NCBI GenBank assembly: GCA_024640485.1
Contig: JAHEEY010000194.1
Coordinates: 1-8,485 of the forward strand
Direction of reading: 5' to 3'
Origin: Chloroflexota bacterium
Lineage (GTDB): Bacteria; Chloroflexota; Anaerolineae; Promineifilales; Promineifilaceae
DNA: 8,485 nucleotides
Of this stretch, positions 1-6,889 are shown piece by piece. How positions within the stretch are numbered: position 1 is the stretch's first letter; each line of letters begins with the position of its first letter. The notes below the pieces were generated by a model that ran no database searches, was not told the DNA's origin, and was given only the letters and a program-made list of their open reading frames with translations. The position numbers and the translations under genes were made by a program.

Positions 1-302
1 CTTTGCCACGGGTTTGGCCCCAGGTGATCTCCCCCCAAAATCAGCCGGTCACTGGGCAAACCCAGCTGCTCCGCTCGATAACGGACCATAGCGGCGAATT
101 GAGCCGGCGTCTGTCCGGTGTAGCCTCCTTCCTGATTGACCTGATTGGAGGTCGATTCCAGCAGCAGCGGTTGTCCGCTGGCGATGGCATGTTGTATGCT
201 GGCGTCGATGACCCAGGGGTTGGCCGAGCAGATTGAAGTGATGCCGGTATAGCGGCCTTGCTGGTGGTCGATGACGATATCTTTCAGAATCATGCTGCTC
301 AT
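1..302 (-). CDS. kbaZ: KbaZ/GatZ-type tagatose-bisphosphate aldolase non-catalytic subunit (N-terminal part)
   Basis: Only the first 100 residues are present; the gene runs off the left edge. The start is ATG at 302-300, with an AGGAG at 315-311 placed 8 nt upstream; a second in-frame Met lies three codons further in. The family hallmarks are visible: GITSICSANPWVI (about 20-32), ESTSNQVNQEGGYTG (49-63) and GGDHLGPNPW (90-99), the start of the TIM-barrel fold shared by GatZ, KbaZ and AgaZ. In enterobacteria these proteins stabilise and activate the class II tagatose-1,6-bisphosphate aldolases GatY/KbaY; other members have been proposed to act on tagatose-6-phosphate themselves. It begins 28 bp after the second PfkB kinase and is probably the last visible operon member. 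A GatY/KbaY catalytic partner is not seen here, although it could lie beyond the left edge. The family call is firm; the exact activity is open. Confidence 0.9.
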   Translation of the reverse strand, partial: MSSMILKDIVIDHQQGRYTGITSICSANPWVIDASIQHAIASGQPLLLESTSNQVNQEGGYTGQTPAQFAAMVRYRAEQLGLPSDRLILGGDHLGPNPWQ

Positions 303-330
303 GAGTGAGACTCCTGTCAAATAGTACCGG

Positions 331-1266
331 TTAGAAACCTGAACGGGCCAGGGCATGGCGGGCTTCAATCAATGTGGGTTGGGCCCCGGTGCCGCCTGAT
401 GCCCGGGTGGAAAGGGAACCGCAGGCGCAAGCCAGCTTCAGTGAAGCCGCCTGAGACCAGCTGTTTAAGAAGCCGTAGACAAAGCCGGCGTCGAAGGAAT
501 CGCCAGCCCCAGTGGTATCAACCACCGCTACCGGCAGCGGCGGCTGCCGCCACTCCTGCCCCTGATGCCGTACCAGCCCCCCTTCAGCCCCTAGTTTGAC
601 GGCAATGGTGGGCACCATTTCTGCCAGCCGGCTCAACGCTTGTTCGAGATCATCTTTGCCGGCGATCAGTTTGGCCTCAGCTTCGTTCGGCAGAAACAGG
701 TCAATGTGGGGCAGCAGTTGGGAGAGCCCGCTGTCCCATCGCTCCTGGGGATCCCAATTGGTGTCCAAGGAAGTGGAAAGGCCTGCCGCCTTTGCCCGGG
801 CGAACAATGCCGGCAGCTCCGGACGCAGGGCGTCTAAAAGGAAAAAACTGCCCAAATGCAGGTGCCGGGCTCGGGCCAGCATCCCTTGGTCAATTTGATC
901 AATCGTCAACGTTGACATGGTGCCGGAAAAGGTCAGGATAGCCCGATCATCCGGGCGGGAGAGAATGACGCTCATCCCGGTGGGCACTGCCGGGTCCACC
1001 ACGCAGGCGGAGGTGTCTATCCCCCGCTGTCCCATCTGATCGAGCATGAAACGGCCGAATTCATCGTCACCGACAGCGCCGATGAAGGCGACCTTCAGCC
1101 CCAGACGGGCAGCGCCGCAAGCCATGATGACCGACGATGAGCCAATGGTCAGAGCTGCGTCCTCAATAAGTTTCTCCGCCTGGCCAAAAGCGGGGGTGAC
1201 ATCCTGCCCCCGCAGGATCAGATCGGGATTGATTTCACCGATAACCAATAGATCGAATTCTTTCAT
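331..1266 (-). CDS. PfkB-family carbohydrate kinase (possible tagatose-6-phosphate kinase)
   Basis: A 311-residue ribokinase/PfkB-fold kinase, the usual length for the family. It opens with the beta-strand [13 protein letters not shown] (5-17), followed by the sugar-binding [15 protein letters not shown] (42-56) and GAVGDDEFG (63-71). The C-terminal ATP/anion-hole signature [14 protein letters not shown] spans 249-262, with Asp256 the expected catalytic base. DTNWDP (169-173) and LPNEAEA (192-198) are further family segments. I chose ATG 1266 because the family begins just before VIGEIN; the longer reading from 1320 overlaps the aldolase and adds an atypical 18-residue extension. Its ribosome-binding site is weak, so coupling to the aldolase, which ends 22 nt upstream, is likely. 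The aldolase neighbour suggests phosphorylation of tagatose-6-phosphate to the 1,6-bisphosphate (a LacC-like role). That is inference: PfkB substrate specificity cannot be read from these motifs, and other sugars or nucleosides remain possible. Confidence 0.9.
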   Translation of the reverse strand: MKEFDLLVIGEINPDLILRGQDVTPAFGQAEKLIEDAALTIGSSSVIMACGAARLGLKVAFIGAVGDDEFGRFMLDQMGQRGIDTSACVVDPAVPTGMSVILSRPDDRAILTFSGTMSTLTIDQIDQGMLARARHLHLGSFFLLDALRPELPALFARAKAAGLSTSLDTNWDPQERWDSGLSQLLPHIDLFLPNEAEAKLIAGKDDLEQALSRLAEMVPTIAVKLGAEGGLVRHQGQEWRQPPLPVAVVDTTGAGDSFDAGFVYGFLNSWSQAASLKLACACGSLSTRASGGTGAQPTLIEARHALARSGF

Positions 1267-1288
1267 CCAGCCAACCTGTGTTTCTATC

Positions 1289-2257
1289 TTAGTACTGCTG
1301 GTGCCAGCCTTCCTGGGCAATGGCTTCCAATTCCGGATAAAACTCAGTCCACGGACGGCCGTATGTTTCGATGATTTCGCTCAACTGAGCCATGCGGCGA
1401 GCGGCGACAGTCCGCAGAAATTCATCTCTTGTCTCCGTTTTCATCCCTGCCGCTTCTTTCCAGACCGCACGCCCAGCCAGCACGCCGCTGGCGCCGGCCC
1501 TGCAGGCGATCTCCGTCTGTCGGGCGAATTGGTCGAAATTGACCCCAGCACTGAGCAGCACCCAGGGCGCCTGGCTGGCCTGGGAGAGCTCCGCGCACGC
1601 TTCCGCCCAGACCGCTTCATCCGGCTGATCATCGATGTTAATCGGAAACTCCGCCTTGAGGATGTCGACGCCCATGGGGGTTAGGCGGCGCCCCGTTTCT
1701 ACCACCACCTGCCGCTTTTCAGCCGATGCCAGCTTTTTGACCGCCGGGTCCAGCGAAAAGGAGAGCGGCTCCAGGAAGAAAGGCATATCGGCCCTGGCGC
1801 ACTCTTCACCCACCTGGGCGACAATCGCTTCTTGAGCGGCAGCGTTGGGGGCATCAGGATGGTAGTAGAGCAGCAGCTTGACCCCTTCGGCGCCGCTGCG
1901 AGCGATCTTCTCGACACTCCAACCGGGCAAGATCTGGCTCTGGCGGGCATGGGGATCGCCGGTGTAGCCGGTCTTTTCCACAGCCACCAGCAGGCCGCAG
2001 CCAGAAGCGATGGCGCCGTGTGCGATGGCAGGTGCCAGGCCGTATTCCGGGTCCAGCAAGATTCCGGTGGCATGGGCGGTCATCACTGACGTCAGGTGCA
2101 GCTTAAAGGCAGCCATTTCCTGGTAGCTGACGGTCTGCGGCGCCTCCGGATTCAGAGCGCGCTGCAAATTGCCCCGATGATCCAGGGCGAACATGACGAT
2201 TTTGCCCTCAGCGCTGCTGCATTTCCGCAGCCGGTTGATTTTCCCGATAGTGACCAT
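1289..2257 (-). CDS. lacD: LacD-type class I tagatose-1,6-bisphosphate aldolase
   Basis: A 322-residue protein matching the LacD family along its length (about 325 residues is typical). LacD aldolases cleave D-tagatose-1,6-bisphosphate to dihydroxyacetone phosphate and glyceraldehyde-3-phosphate in the cytosol through a Schiff base. Landmarks: [10 protein letters not shown] (22-31), ILLDPEYGL (66-74), AVEKTGY (92-98), [12 protein letters not shown] (125-136), FFLEPLSF (160-167), DILKAEFP (198-205) and LLSAGV (234-239). Lys201 in DILKAE corresponds to the Schiff-base lysine, and Lys127 and Glu163 match other active-site positions. The sulfofructose-phosphate aldolase YihT is a relative and shares these motifs, so substrate is inferred from context. 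I chose ATG 2257 because a GAGGAG sits 7 nt upstream; the ATG at 2272 overlaps that ribosome-binding site. A candidate promoter and a strong hairpin lie upstream. The next gene, a PfkB kinase, follows after 22 bp. Confidence 0.9.
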   Translation of the reverse strand: MVTIGKINRLRKCSSAEGKIVMFALDHRGNLQRALNPEAPQTVSYQEMAAFKLHLTSVMTAHATGILLDPEYGLAPAIAHGAIASGCGLLVAVEKTGYTGDPHARQSQILPGWSVEKIARSGAEGVKLLLYYHPDAPNAAAQEAIVAQVGEECARADMPFFLEPLSFSLDPAVKKLASAEKRQVVVETGRRLTPMGVDILKAEFPINIDDQPDEAVWAEACAELSQASQAPWVLLSAGVNFDQFARQTEIACRAGASGVLAGRAVWKEAAGMKTETRDEFLRTVAARRMAQLSEIIETYGRPWTEFYPELEAIAQEGWHQQY

Positions 2258-2264
2258 GCTGATT

Positions 2265-2270
2265 CTCCTC
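2265..2270 (-). promoter_or_regulatory. Ribosome-binding site deciding the aldolase start
   Basis: GAGGAG lies 7 nt before ATG 2257. It overlaps the alternative upstream ATG (2272-2270), so it cannot serve that codon. This favours the shorter aldolase reading that begins [10 protein letters not shown]. Confidence 0.7.
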
Positions 2271-2279
2271 ATCTATGAC

Positions 2280-2308
2280 AATCTACAACCTCGGCCTCAA
2301 GATCGCAA
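2280..2308 (-). promoter_or_regulatory. Candidate sigma-70-like promoter for the aldolase-kinase-KbaZ segment
   Basis: Reading the minus strand, TTGCGA (2308-2303) and TAGATT (2285-2280) are separated by exactly 17 nt. Each matches four of six consensus positions. The -10 box would put the transcript start a few bases before the GAGGAG of the aldolase, giving a very short leader. The gap of 167 bp in an otherwise tight operon makes an internal promoter plausible. The elements are imperfect and could arise by chance. Confidence 0.3.
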
Positions 2309-2332
2309 CCCTTTTGAGCGCCCATGCAGGAG

Positions 2333-2353
2333 GCTGCGCCAAGGCACGGCAGC
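2333..2353 (-). repeat. Second, imperfect hairpin overlapping the main inverted repeat
   Basis: GCTGC-GCC (2333-2340) and GGC (2343-2345) plus GCAGC (2349-2353) can pair with a 3-nt bulge and a tiny loop. The outer arm shares 2351-2353 with the long inverted repeat, so the two structures compete for those bases. This is a weak structure, recorded mainly because of the overlap. Confidence 0.35.
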
Positions 2354-2388
2354 AGGCATGTGCCGGGTTACCGGTCCACATGCCTGCT
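2351..2388 (-). repeat. Long inverted repeat / RNA hairpin between melA and the aldolase
   Basis: AGCAGGCATGTG (2351-2362) and CACATGCCTGCT (2377-2388) form a perfect 12-bp inverted repeat. Inside the 14-nt spacer, CCGG (2363-2366) and CCGG (2371-2374) can pair around a GTTA tetraloop with a two-base bulge, giving a nearly continuous 16-bp stem. In the direction of transcription no run of T follows, so this is not a typical intrinsic terminator. It could be an mRNA-stabilising or processing hairpin that lowers expression of the downstream genes relative to the hydrolase genes, or a DNA operator (the arms contain GGCA-TG-TGCC). The structure is certain at the sequence level; its function is not known. 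Confidence 0.85.
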
Positions 2389-2424
2389 AATGTGAGCATT
2401 CTAACCCGCGGGGGACGGCCCACT

Positions 2425-3738
2425 CTACTTGTTCATATACTCCGGCAGATAGTCCTGCTGGGCAGCGGCCATCTCGTCGAACATGTCCCGGATCTCTTCC
2501 AAAGAGCATACTGCAGCGGTCAGCGGGTCGATCATCAAGGCATGGACTGCCGCTTCTCTGTCTTGTTCCATCACCGAGCGCACTGTCAGATCATGGAACG
2601 CCATATGGTTGTATACCAAAGAGGACAGGTGCGGCGGAAGGGCCCCGAAATGGGTGGGCTGGATCCCTTTGCGGTCTACCAGGCAGGCGACTTCAGCGAC
2701 AGCATCTAGAGGCAGGTTGTCAATGAGATTGTCATTGGCCACGTTGCCGTAGATGACCGTAGGCACGTTGGTCTCGATAGCTTCCATGATATAGGACGCG
2801 TATTCCTCACCCCGGTAGAATTCAAACTCCTGCTCGCCAGCCAGATAGCCGCGCAGCTCAGCGGCGTTTTCTTCCACCCAACTGGGCCAGTTGTTAGCAT
2901 AGAATCCGCTCTCGCCCAGATAGCCATCGCGCATGTATTTCTTCACCAGCTCCGGCCGTTTGCGGAACCAGGGCACGTACTCGGAGTCGTGGCCGCTGCC
3001 TTCAGTCATGAAAGCGCCCAGGTGACGCATCATCTCAAAGCGTGCCGGGTCTTTCTCGTACAGGTCGGCGTTCTCCGTCACCATCCGCTTCAGCTGGGGA
3101 TACATGTCGATCCCCTGGTGCTCCAGCTTGGTGAACCAGGCCAGGTGGTTGACGCCAGCGGCACGCCAATCCAGCTCTTCATAGGGCAATCCCAGGTATT
3201 CGGCCAGTTGATGTGAGGTGTGCTGAATGGAGTGACACAGCCCAACGATGGGCAGCGACGAGGCGCGGATGCCGGCAAGAACGGTCAGCGACATCGGGTT
3301 GGTATAATTCATCACCAGGGCATCGGGGCTGAGCCGTTCAATGTCCGACACGATGTCCAGCCAGGCCGGCAGGGTCCGCAGCGCCTTAAACAAGCCCCCA
3401 GGGCCGATGGTGTCTCCAATACATTGGTCAACCCCGTATTTCAAAGGAATATCGTAGTCGTGACGCACATTTTCACGGCCGGCGACTTCAATCGTGTTGA
3501 TTACGTAGTCGCTGTCAGCCATCACCATGGCCCGGTCTGTGCTGGCCAGCACGTCCCAGTCGCGGCCGGAACGTTTGATGAGGAACTCCGCCATCTGATG
3601 GGCCAGTTCCAAACGGCCAGGGTTGGTATCTACCAGCGCGAATGTTCCCGACTCCAACGATGGGGTCATCAAGATATCTTTCATCAGCTCGGTAGCGAAC
3701 ACCGCGCTGCCGGCACCAATAATGGTTACTTTACTCAT
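2425..3738 (-). CDS. melA: GH4 NAD-dependent alpha-galactosidase, MelA-like
   Basis: A 437-residue glycoside hydrolase family 4 enzyme, close in length to E. coli MelA. GH4 enzymes are cytoplasmic and hydrolyse glycosides by an oxidation-elimination route needing NAD+ and a divalent metal such as Mn2+. The Rossmann start VTIIGAGSAVF is at 4-14. GDTIGPGG (108-115), MNYTNPMS (143-150), GLCHSIQ (166-172; Cys168 is a predicted metal ligand) and GVNHLAWF (195-202; His198 is a predicted metal ligand) are intact. The C-terminal half is MelA-like: EYASYIMEAI (312-321), VIYGNVANDNLIDNLP (328-343), VACLVDRKGIQPTHFG (350-365) and MIDPLTAAV (402-410). This favours alpha-galactosidase over the 6-phospho-glycosidase and alpha-glucosidase branches, although some relatives act on alpha-glucosides or galacturonides. 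An AGGAGG 8 nt before ATG 3738 supports the start. It follows the aldo/keto reductase after 44 bp and precedes the hairpin gap. Confidence 0.9.
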   Translation of the reverse strand: MSKVTIIGAGSAVFATELMKDILMTPSLESGTFALVDTNPGRLELAHQMAEFLIKRSGRDWDVLASTDRAMVMADSDYVINTIEVAGRENVRHDYDIPLKYGVDQCIGDTIGPGGLFKALRTLPAWLDIVSDIERLSPDALVMNYTNPMSLTVLAGIRASSLPIVGLCHSIQHTSHQLAEYLGLPYEELDWRAAGVNHLAWFTKLEHQGIDMYPQLKRMVTENADLYEKDPARFEMMRHLGAFMTEGSGHDSEYVPWFRKRPELVKKYMRDGYLGESGFYANNWPSWVEENAAELRGYLAGEQEFEFYRGEEYASYIMEAIETNVPTVIYGNVANDNLIDNLPLDAVAEVACLVDRKGIQPTHFGALPPHLSSLVYNHMAFHDLTVRSVMEQDREAAVHALMIDPLTAAVCSLEEIRDMFDEMAAAQQDYLPEYMNK

Positions 3739-3782
3739 TCAACATGCCTCCTAAATTGATCATCAATTTCAATCTGTCATAC

Positions 3783-4763
3783 CTATGCGGGCCAGATCTT
3801 GCGCCCGCCGCCAGCGGCCGTTATGCGCGCTATCTGACCCAGTTCGTCTTCACTCAATGGGGGCAGCAAAGCGGCACCCAAGTTGTCCTGCAGCTGGGCC
3901 ATCGTTTTCGCCCCGGGGATGACGGTGGTCACCGCCGGATGGGCTAAGGTGAACTGCAGCGCCAATTGGGCCAGGGTTCGCCCCTGGGCCAGCGGGCGCA
4001 GCGCATCGACTTTGGCCAAATCTTCAAAGAACACCTGCTGCTCATCGGGGTCGTCATGCCATCGCTGCCGGAAATCGCCCTCGACAAACCGGCTGTCCCG
4101 GCTGAACTTCCCAGCCAGAATCCCCATCGCCAGCGGGCCGCGGACGATAACGCCGATGTTGTTCTCCAGACAGTAAGGGAAAATCTCCGCTTCAGGGGTC
4201 CGGTTGAGGATACTGTAGTCGATCTGCAGGGCAGCACAGCCGCCGTCGGCGTTAAATGCCTTTAGGTATTCGAAATCGCTGGTACTGACCCCGTACGAAC
4301 GGACCTTGCCAGCCTGCTGCAGCCGCTGGAACCCTTCAACAAAGACCTCCATATTCGGCTCGCGGAAGCTGATATGGCTTTGGATAAGATCCACATAGTC
4401 CGTTTCCAGCCGGCGCAGGTTGGTTTCCACCCCGGCAATGAGCTTGTCGACGGTGTTGTAGGCGGAGGTCTGGCGGTCGCCGTCGAACCCCTGCCAGCCG
4501 ATCTTGGTGGCGACGATGAATTTGTCCCGCCGCCCCTTCATCGCCTTTGCCAGCAGTTCCTCACTGTGTCCACTGCCGTAAACATCGGCGGTGTCGAAGA
4601 AGGTAATGCCGGCATCCAGGGCGGCATCGATGGTATCCAACGAGTTCTGGTCCTCGGTAGGGCCCCAAGCGTCCCCGCCCATAGCCCACAAACCGATCCC
4701 CATGGCGGTCACATCAATGCCGCCCTGTTCGAATCTCCGTTTCTCCAAATCATGTCGTGTCAC
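3783..4763 (-). CDS. Aldo/keto reductase
   Basis: A 326-residue NAD(P)H-dependent oxidoreductase of the aldo/keto reductase superfamily, full length, with a (beta/alpha)8-barrel expected. The catalytic tetrad is visible: Asp57 in FFDTADVYG, Tyr62, Lys87 in ATKIGW and His130 in DLIQSHIS. The later segments KVRSYGVSTSD (152-162) and TTVIPGAKT (279-287) are the usual barrel strands and nucleotide-binding region. The start is GTG 4763, with a strong GGGAGG 5 nt upstream; no in-frame ATG lies near the N-terminus. It sits 16 bp after the tagatose-kinase-like gene and 44 bp before the GH4 enzyme. In this context it may interconvert a galacto-sugar with its alditol or lactone, or oxidise/reduce a keto-sugar. 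The substrate is not readable from sequence. The protein has no signal peptide, so it is cytosolic. Confidence 0.9.
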   Translation of the reverse strand: MTRHDLEKRRFEQGGIDVTAMGIGLWAMGGDAWGPTEDQNSLDTIDAALDAGITFFDTADVYGSGHSEELLAKAMKGRRDKFIVATKIGWQGFDGDRQTSAYNTVDKLIAGVETNLRRLETDYVDLIQSHISFREPNMEVFVEGFQRLQQAGKVRSYGVSTSDFEYLKAFNADGGCAALQIDYSILNRTPEAEIFPYCLENNIGVIVRGPLAMGILAGKFSRDSRFVEGDFRQRWHDDPDEQQVFFEDLAKVDALRPLAQGRTLAQLALQFTLAHPAVTTVIPGAKTMAQLQDNLGAALLPPLSEDELGQIARITAAGGGRKIWPA

Positions 4764-4768
4764 AGCAA

Positions 4769-4774
4769 CCTCCC
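4769..4774 (-). promoter_or_regulatory. Ribosome-binding site deciding the GTG start of the aldo/keto reductase
   Basis: GGGAGG is 5 nt before GTG 4763 and lies within the 16-bp gap after the kinase stop codon. Its quality supports initiation at GTG rather than at a later codon, and the spacing allows coupled translation with the upstream kinase gene. Confidence 0.75.
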
Positions 4775-4779
4775 ATTAG

Positions 4780-5724
4780 TTAAACCGATTTCTGAAGCAA
4801 TACCTCAATCTGAGCCACCGTCGGGGCTCCTTCCATGGGCCCCTGCCGGGTAACTGCCAGAGCGCCGGCAGCATTGGCAAACCTGGCGACTTGCGTCATG
4901 GGCCAGCCAGCGTCTACCCCGTAAAGGCAGGCGGCATTGAAACAATCGCCAGCCCCAGTGGGATCGACTTCCACCACGCTGAACCCGGGCTGGTCAACCC
5001 GCCCCGACCGGCTGTAGATAGTACTGCCCGCCCCACCCCGTTTGAGGGCCAGAATCCGGTCCTTGCCAGCCAACAGCCGGCGAGCGGCCTCTTCCTCGTC
5101 TTCAGTTCCGGTTATGGCCAGCGCTTCTTCGACCGTCGGCAGCAGCAAATCAGCTTGTTCGATGAACGGGGCAAAGCATTCTTTGGCTTCGGCCAGCGGC
5201 ATCAGCTCCGGGCGCAGATTGGGGTCAAAACTGAGCCGCCCTTGGTTCTTGCGGGTCAACGCCAGCGCCCGCCGGCATAGCGCCAGGCTTTGCGGGCTGA
5301 GAGCCAGGGCAGAGCCCGATATATGCAGCCATTTGACCTCATCGAAGTAGCTGTCGGCAACGGCAGACTCATCAACCAGGCCAGCGGCTGATTGGCGCAG
5401 ATGAAAGACGAACTCCCGCTCGCCGCCTCGCTGGTAGGCGATGAAAGCGATGCCGGTGGTGGTTCCGGGGAGCCGCTGCACTTGGGAACAGTCCACCCCT
5501 TCCTGCTGCAGCCGGCGGTCCAGAAGCGTGCCGAAGGCATCCTCACCGATGCCGCTGACCATGCCGGTACGCATGCCCAGCCGGGCGGCTGCTACCGCGA
5601 AAATGGCCGGCGCGCCGCTGGCAAAGGGGCCTTGAAATACCCCTGCCTGATCCAGCGGCTGGCCCGGGCTGTCGCGCATGATTTCGACCAGTGATTCGCC
5701 TACAGAGATGACCTGCGGTTTCAT
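4780..5724 (-). CDS. PfkB-family sugar kinase, tagatose-kinase-like
   Basis: A 314-residue PfkB/ribokinase-family kinase, clearly different from the second kinase of the window. It has VISVGESLVEIM (5-16), GPFASGAPAIFA (32-43), GIGEDAFG (58-65), FDPNLRPEL (166-174), LLPTVEEA (194-201) and the nucleotide-site signature VDPTGAGDCFNAA (253-265) with Asp260 as catalytic base. The N-terminal GPF-SGAPAIF stretch recalls bacterial tagatose kinases, which turn D-tagatose into D-tagatose-6-phosphate; KDG kinase and fructokinase relatives are the main alternatives. AGAGGG sits 8 nt before ATG 5724 and overlaps the stop codon of the MFS gene 12 bp upstream, suggesting coupled translation. The enzyme is cytosolic and would act just after import. 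The family is firm; the tagatose assignment is moderate and rests on remembered motif similarity plus the LacD-type neighbour. Confidence 0.9.
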   Translation of the reverse strand: MKPQVISVGESLVEIMRDSPGQPLDQAGVFQGPFASGAPAIFAVAAARLGMRTGMVSGIGEDAFGTLLDRRLQQEGVDCSQVQRLPGTTTGIAFIAYQRGGEREFVFHLRQSAAGLVDESAVADSYFDEVKWLHISGSALALSPQSLALCRRALALTRKNQGRLSFDPNLRPELMPLAEAKECFAPFIEQADLLLPTVEEALAITGTEDEEEAARRLLAGKDRILALKRGGAGSTIYSRSGRVDQPGFSVVEVDPTGAGDCFNAACLYGVDAGWPMTQVARFANAAGALAVTRQGPMEGAPTVAQIEVLLQKSV

Positions 5725-5736
5725 CGGCCCAACCCT

Positions 5737-6888
5737 CTACTCAGCCGACGGCTTTCGGCCGGCGGTAACGAACACAAGCAGACTGATCAATAGCACGCCT
5801 ACCACGATAAGAAAGGTGGTAGAGGCACCCAGCGATTGGTACATGACGCCGCCGGCAAAGCCGCCGATGGTACCTCCCAGGCCGAAGGTGACACCGGAGA
5901 GGACCCCCTGTACTGTCGCGCCCATTCCCTTGGGAGCGGACTCAGCGGCGAAAGCGACGGAGGCTGCCCACATGACGGAAAAGGAGATGCCGTGGAGCAT
6001 GCCAGCGGGGATAACCACCCAGGGCGCGGTCATCAGGCCGTAAGCGGTCCCCCGGATCGCCCAGGCCAGCACCGCTGCTGCCAACATCCACTTTGTCCCC
6101 CAGCGGCGCAGCAGCTTGTCTGAGATAAGCCAGATGGGCAGTTCGCTGACCGTTGCCGCCGCCAGGGAAAGCCCCATCAAGCTTTTGCTGGCCCCCATTG
6201 ATTCCATGTGCAGGAACAGGAAATTCATGTAGATCGACATGCTCGCGCCCTGAACGAGGACGATAAACAGAAACAGCTGCCACTGCCGTTGAGAAAGCAA
6301 GGTTCGCAGCCCGATCCATATCTTCTGTTCCGGGGGCAGTTGGTCCACCGGCAGCCGCAGGCAGACCACCATCAGCCCAGCCAGCAGAAGCAGATACGCC
6401 GCAAACGCGTAGCCCAACCCGTTGCGTTCGATCACGTACCCGGCGCCCAGCGCCACCACGCCCCAGCCGATCGCTCCCCATATGCGCAGACGTCCGTACG
6501 CCTCCCGCTGTTCACCCAGCATTCCCATGATCGTATTGTCAAGGATTGGGGCGACTGGGGCGATGAACAAGGCATACATGATCACAACTGGCACCATCCA
6601 CGCGAAGGACTCTACCTGCGACAGCGCCAGGATTGACATCCATGCCCCAATAAGGGCCACAATCAGCAAAGCATGATGCCTTTGACTGGCATCAGCCGCG
6701 GCACCCCAAAACGAGGCGGCAATCAGCGTGATCAACGGTACGATGCCGGTCAAGAATCCTATCTGACTGCCAGATAGGCCCATCTCACTATAATGGAGCG
6801 TCAGAAACGGGATCAAGGATGCCGCGGCAGCATAGTAGAAGAAGTAAGCTGCCTTTCCCGGCAAGAGTTTTCGGTTATCTAGAATCAT
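5737..6888 (-). CDS. MFS permease of the LacY-like / MFS_1_like group
   Basis: About 383 residues with roughly twelve hydrophobic segments in two six-helix halves separated by a charged stretch near LPVDQLPPEQK. It starts with KAAYFFYYAAAASLIPFL, typical of the MFS_1_like/nucleoside and oligosaccharide:H+ symporter group. A motif-A-like FWGAAADASQRHH follows helix 2, and YGRLRIWGAIGWG precedes helix 5. It probably imports sugar or short oligosaccharide across the inner membrane by proton symport. The start is ambiguous: ATG 6888 lies 1 nt after the lipoprotein stop codon, while a TTG at 6903 would overlap that gene by 14 nt. I prefer the ATG, because it matches the family's short N-terminus, although neither start has a strong ribosome-binding site. 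Coupled translation with the lipoprotein gene is therefore likely, and the pair may form a cleave-and-import unit. Confidence 0.88.
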   Translation of the reverse strand: MILDNRKLLPGKAAYFFYYAAAASLIPFLTLHYSEMGLSGSQIGFLTGIVPLITLIAASFWGAAADASQRHHALLIVALIGAWMSILALSQVESFAWMVPVVIMYALFIAPVAPILDNTIMGMLGEQREAYGRLRIWGAIGWGVVALGAGYVIERNGLGYAFAAYLLLLAGLMVVCLRLPVDQLPPEQKIWIGLRTLLSQRQWQLFLFIVLVQGASMSIYMNFLFLHMESMGASKSLMGLSLAAATVSELPIWLISDKLLRRWGTKWMLAAAVLAWAIRGTAYGLMTAPWVVIPAGMLHGISFSVMWAASVAFAAESAPKGMGATVQGVLSGVTFGLGGTIGGFAGGVMYQSLGASTTFLIVVGVLLISLLVFVTAGRKPSAE

Positions 6889-6889
6889 G

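Noticed and set aside
1267..1320. N-terminal extension of the second PfkB kinase
   Set aside because: It overlaps the aldolase end, is not family-like, and the family's first strand begins just after the Met at 1266.
1046..1684. 212-codon open frame on the plus strand
   Set aside because: It lies antisense across the aldolase and second kinase genes, has no family motifs and has shadow-type composition typical of GC-rich DNA.
1289..2257. Sulfoglycolysis (YihT-like aldolase plus kinase) locus
   Set aside because: The aldolase family could fit, but no sulfoquinovosidase, sulfolactaldehyde enzyme or sulfonate exporter is present, and the MelA-, SIS- and KbaZ-type neighbours point to galacto-sugars.
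2351..2388. Rho-independent terminator
   Set aside because: The stem is strong but no T-rich tract follows on either strand, so I list it as an inverted repeat of unknown role.
3220..3759. 179-codon open frame on the plus strand
   Set aside because: It is antisense to the GH4 gene, which has intact metal-binding and NAD motifs; no recognisable protein features.
4374..4853. 159-codon open frame on the plus strand
   Set aside because: It spans the antisense of the aldo/keto reductase and the end of the kinase, with no domain signal.
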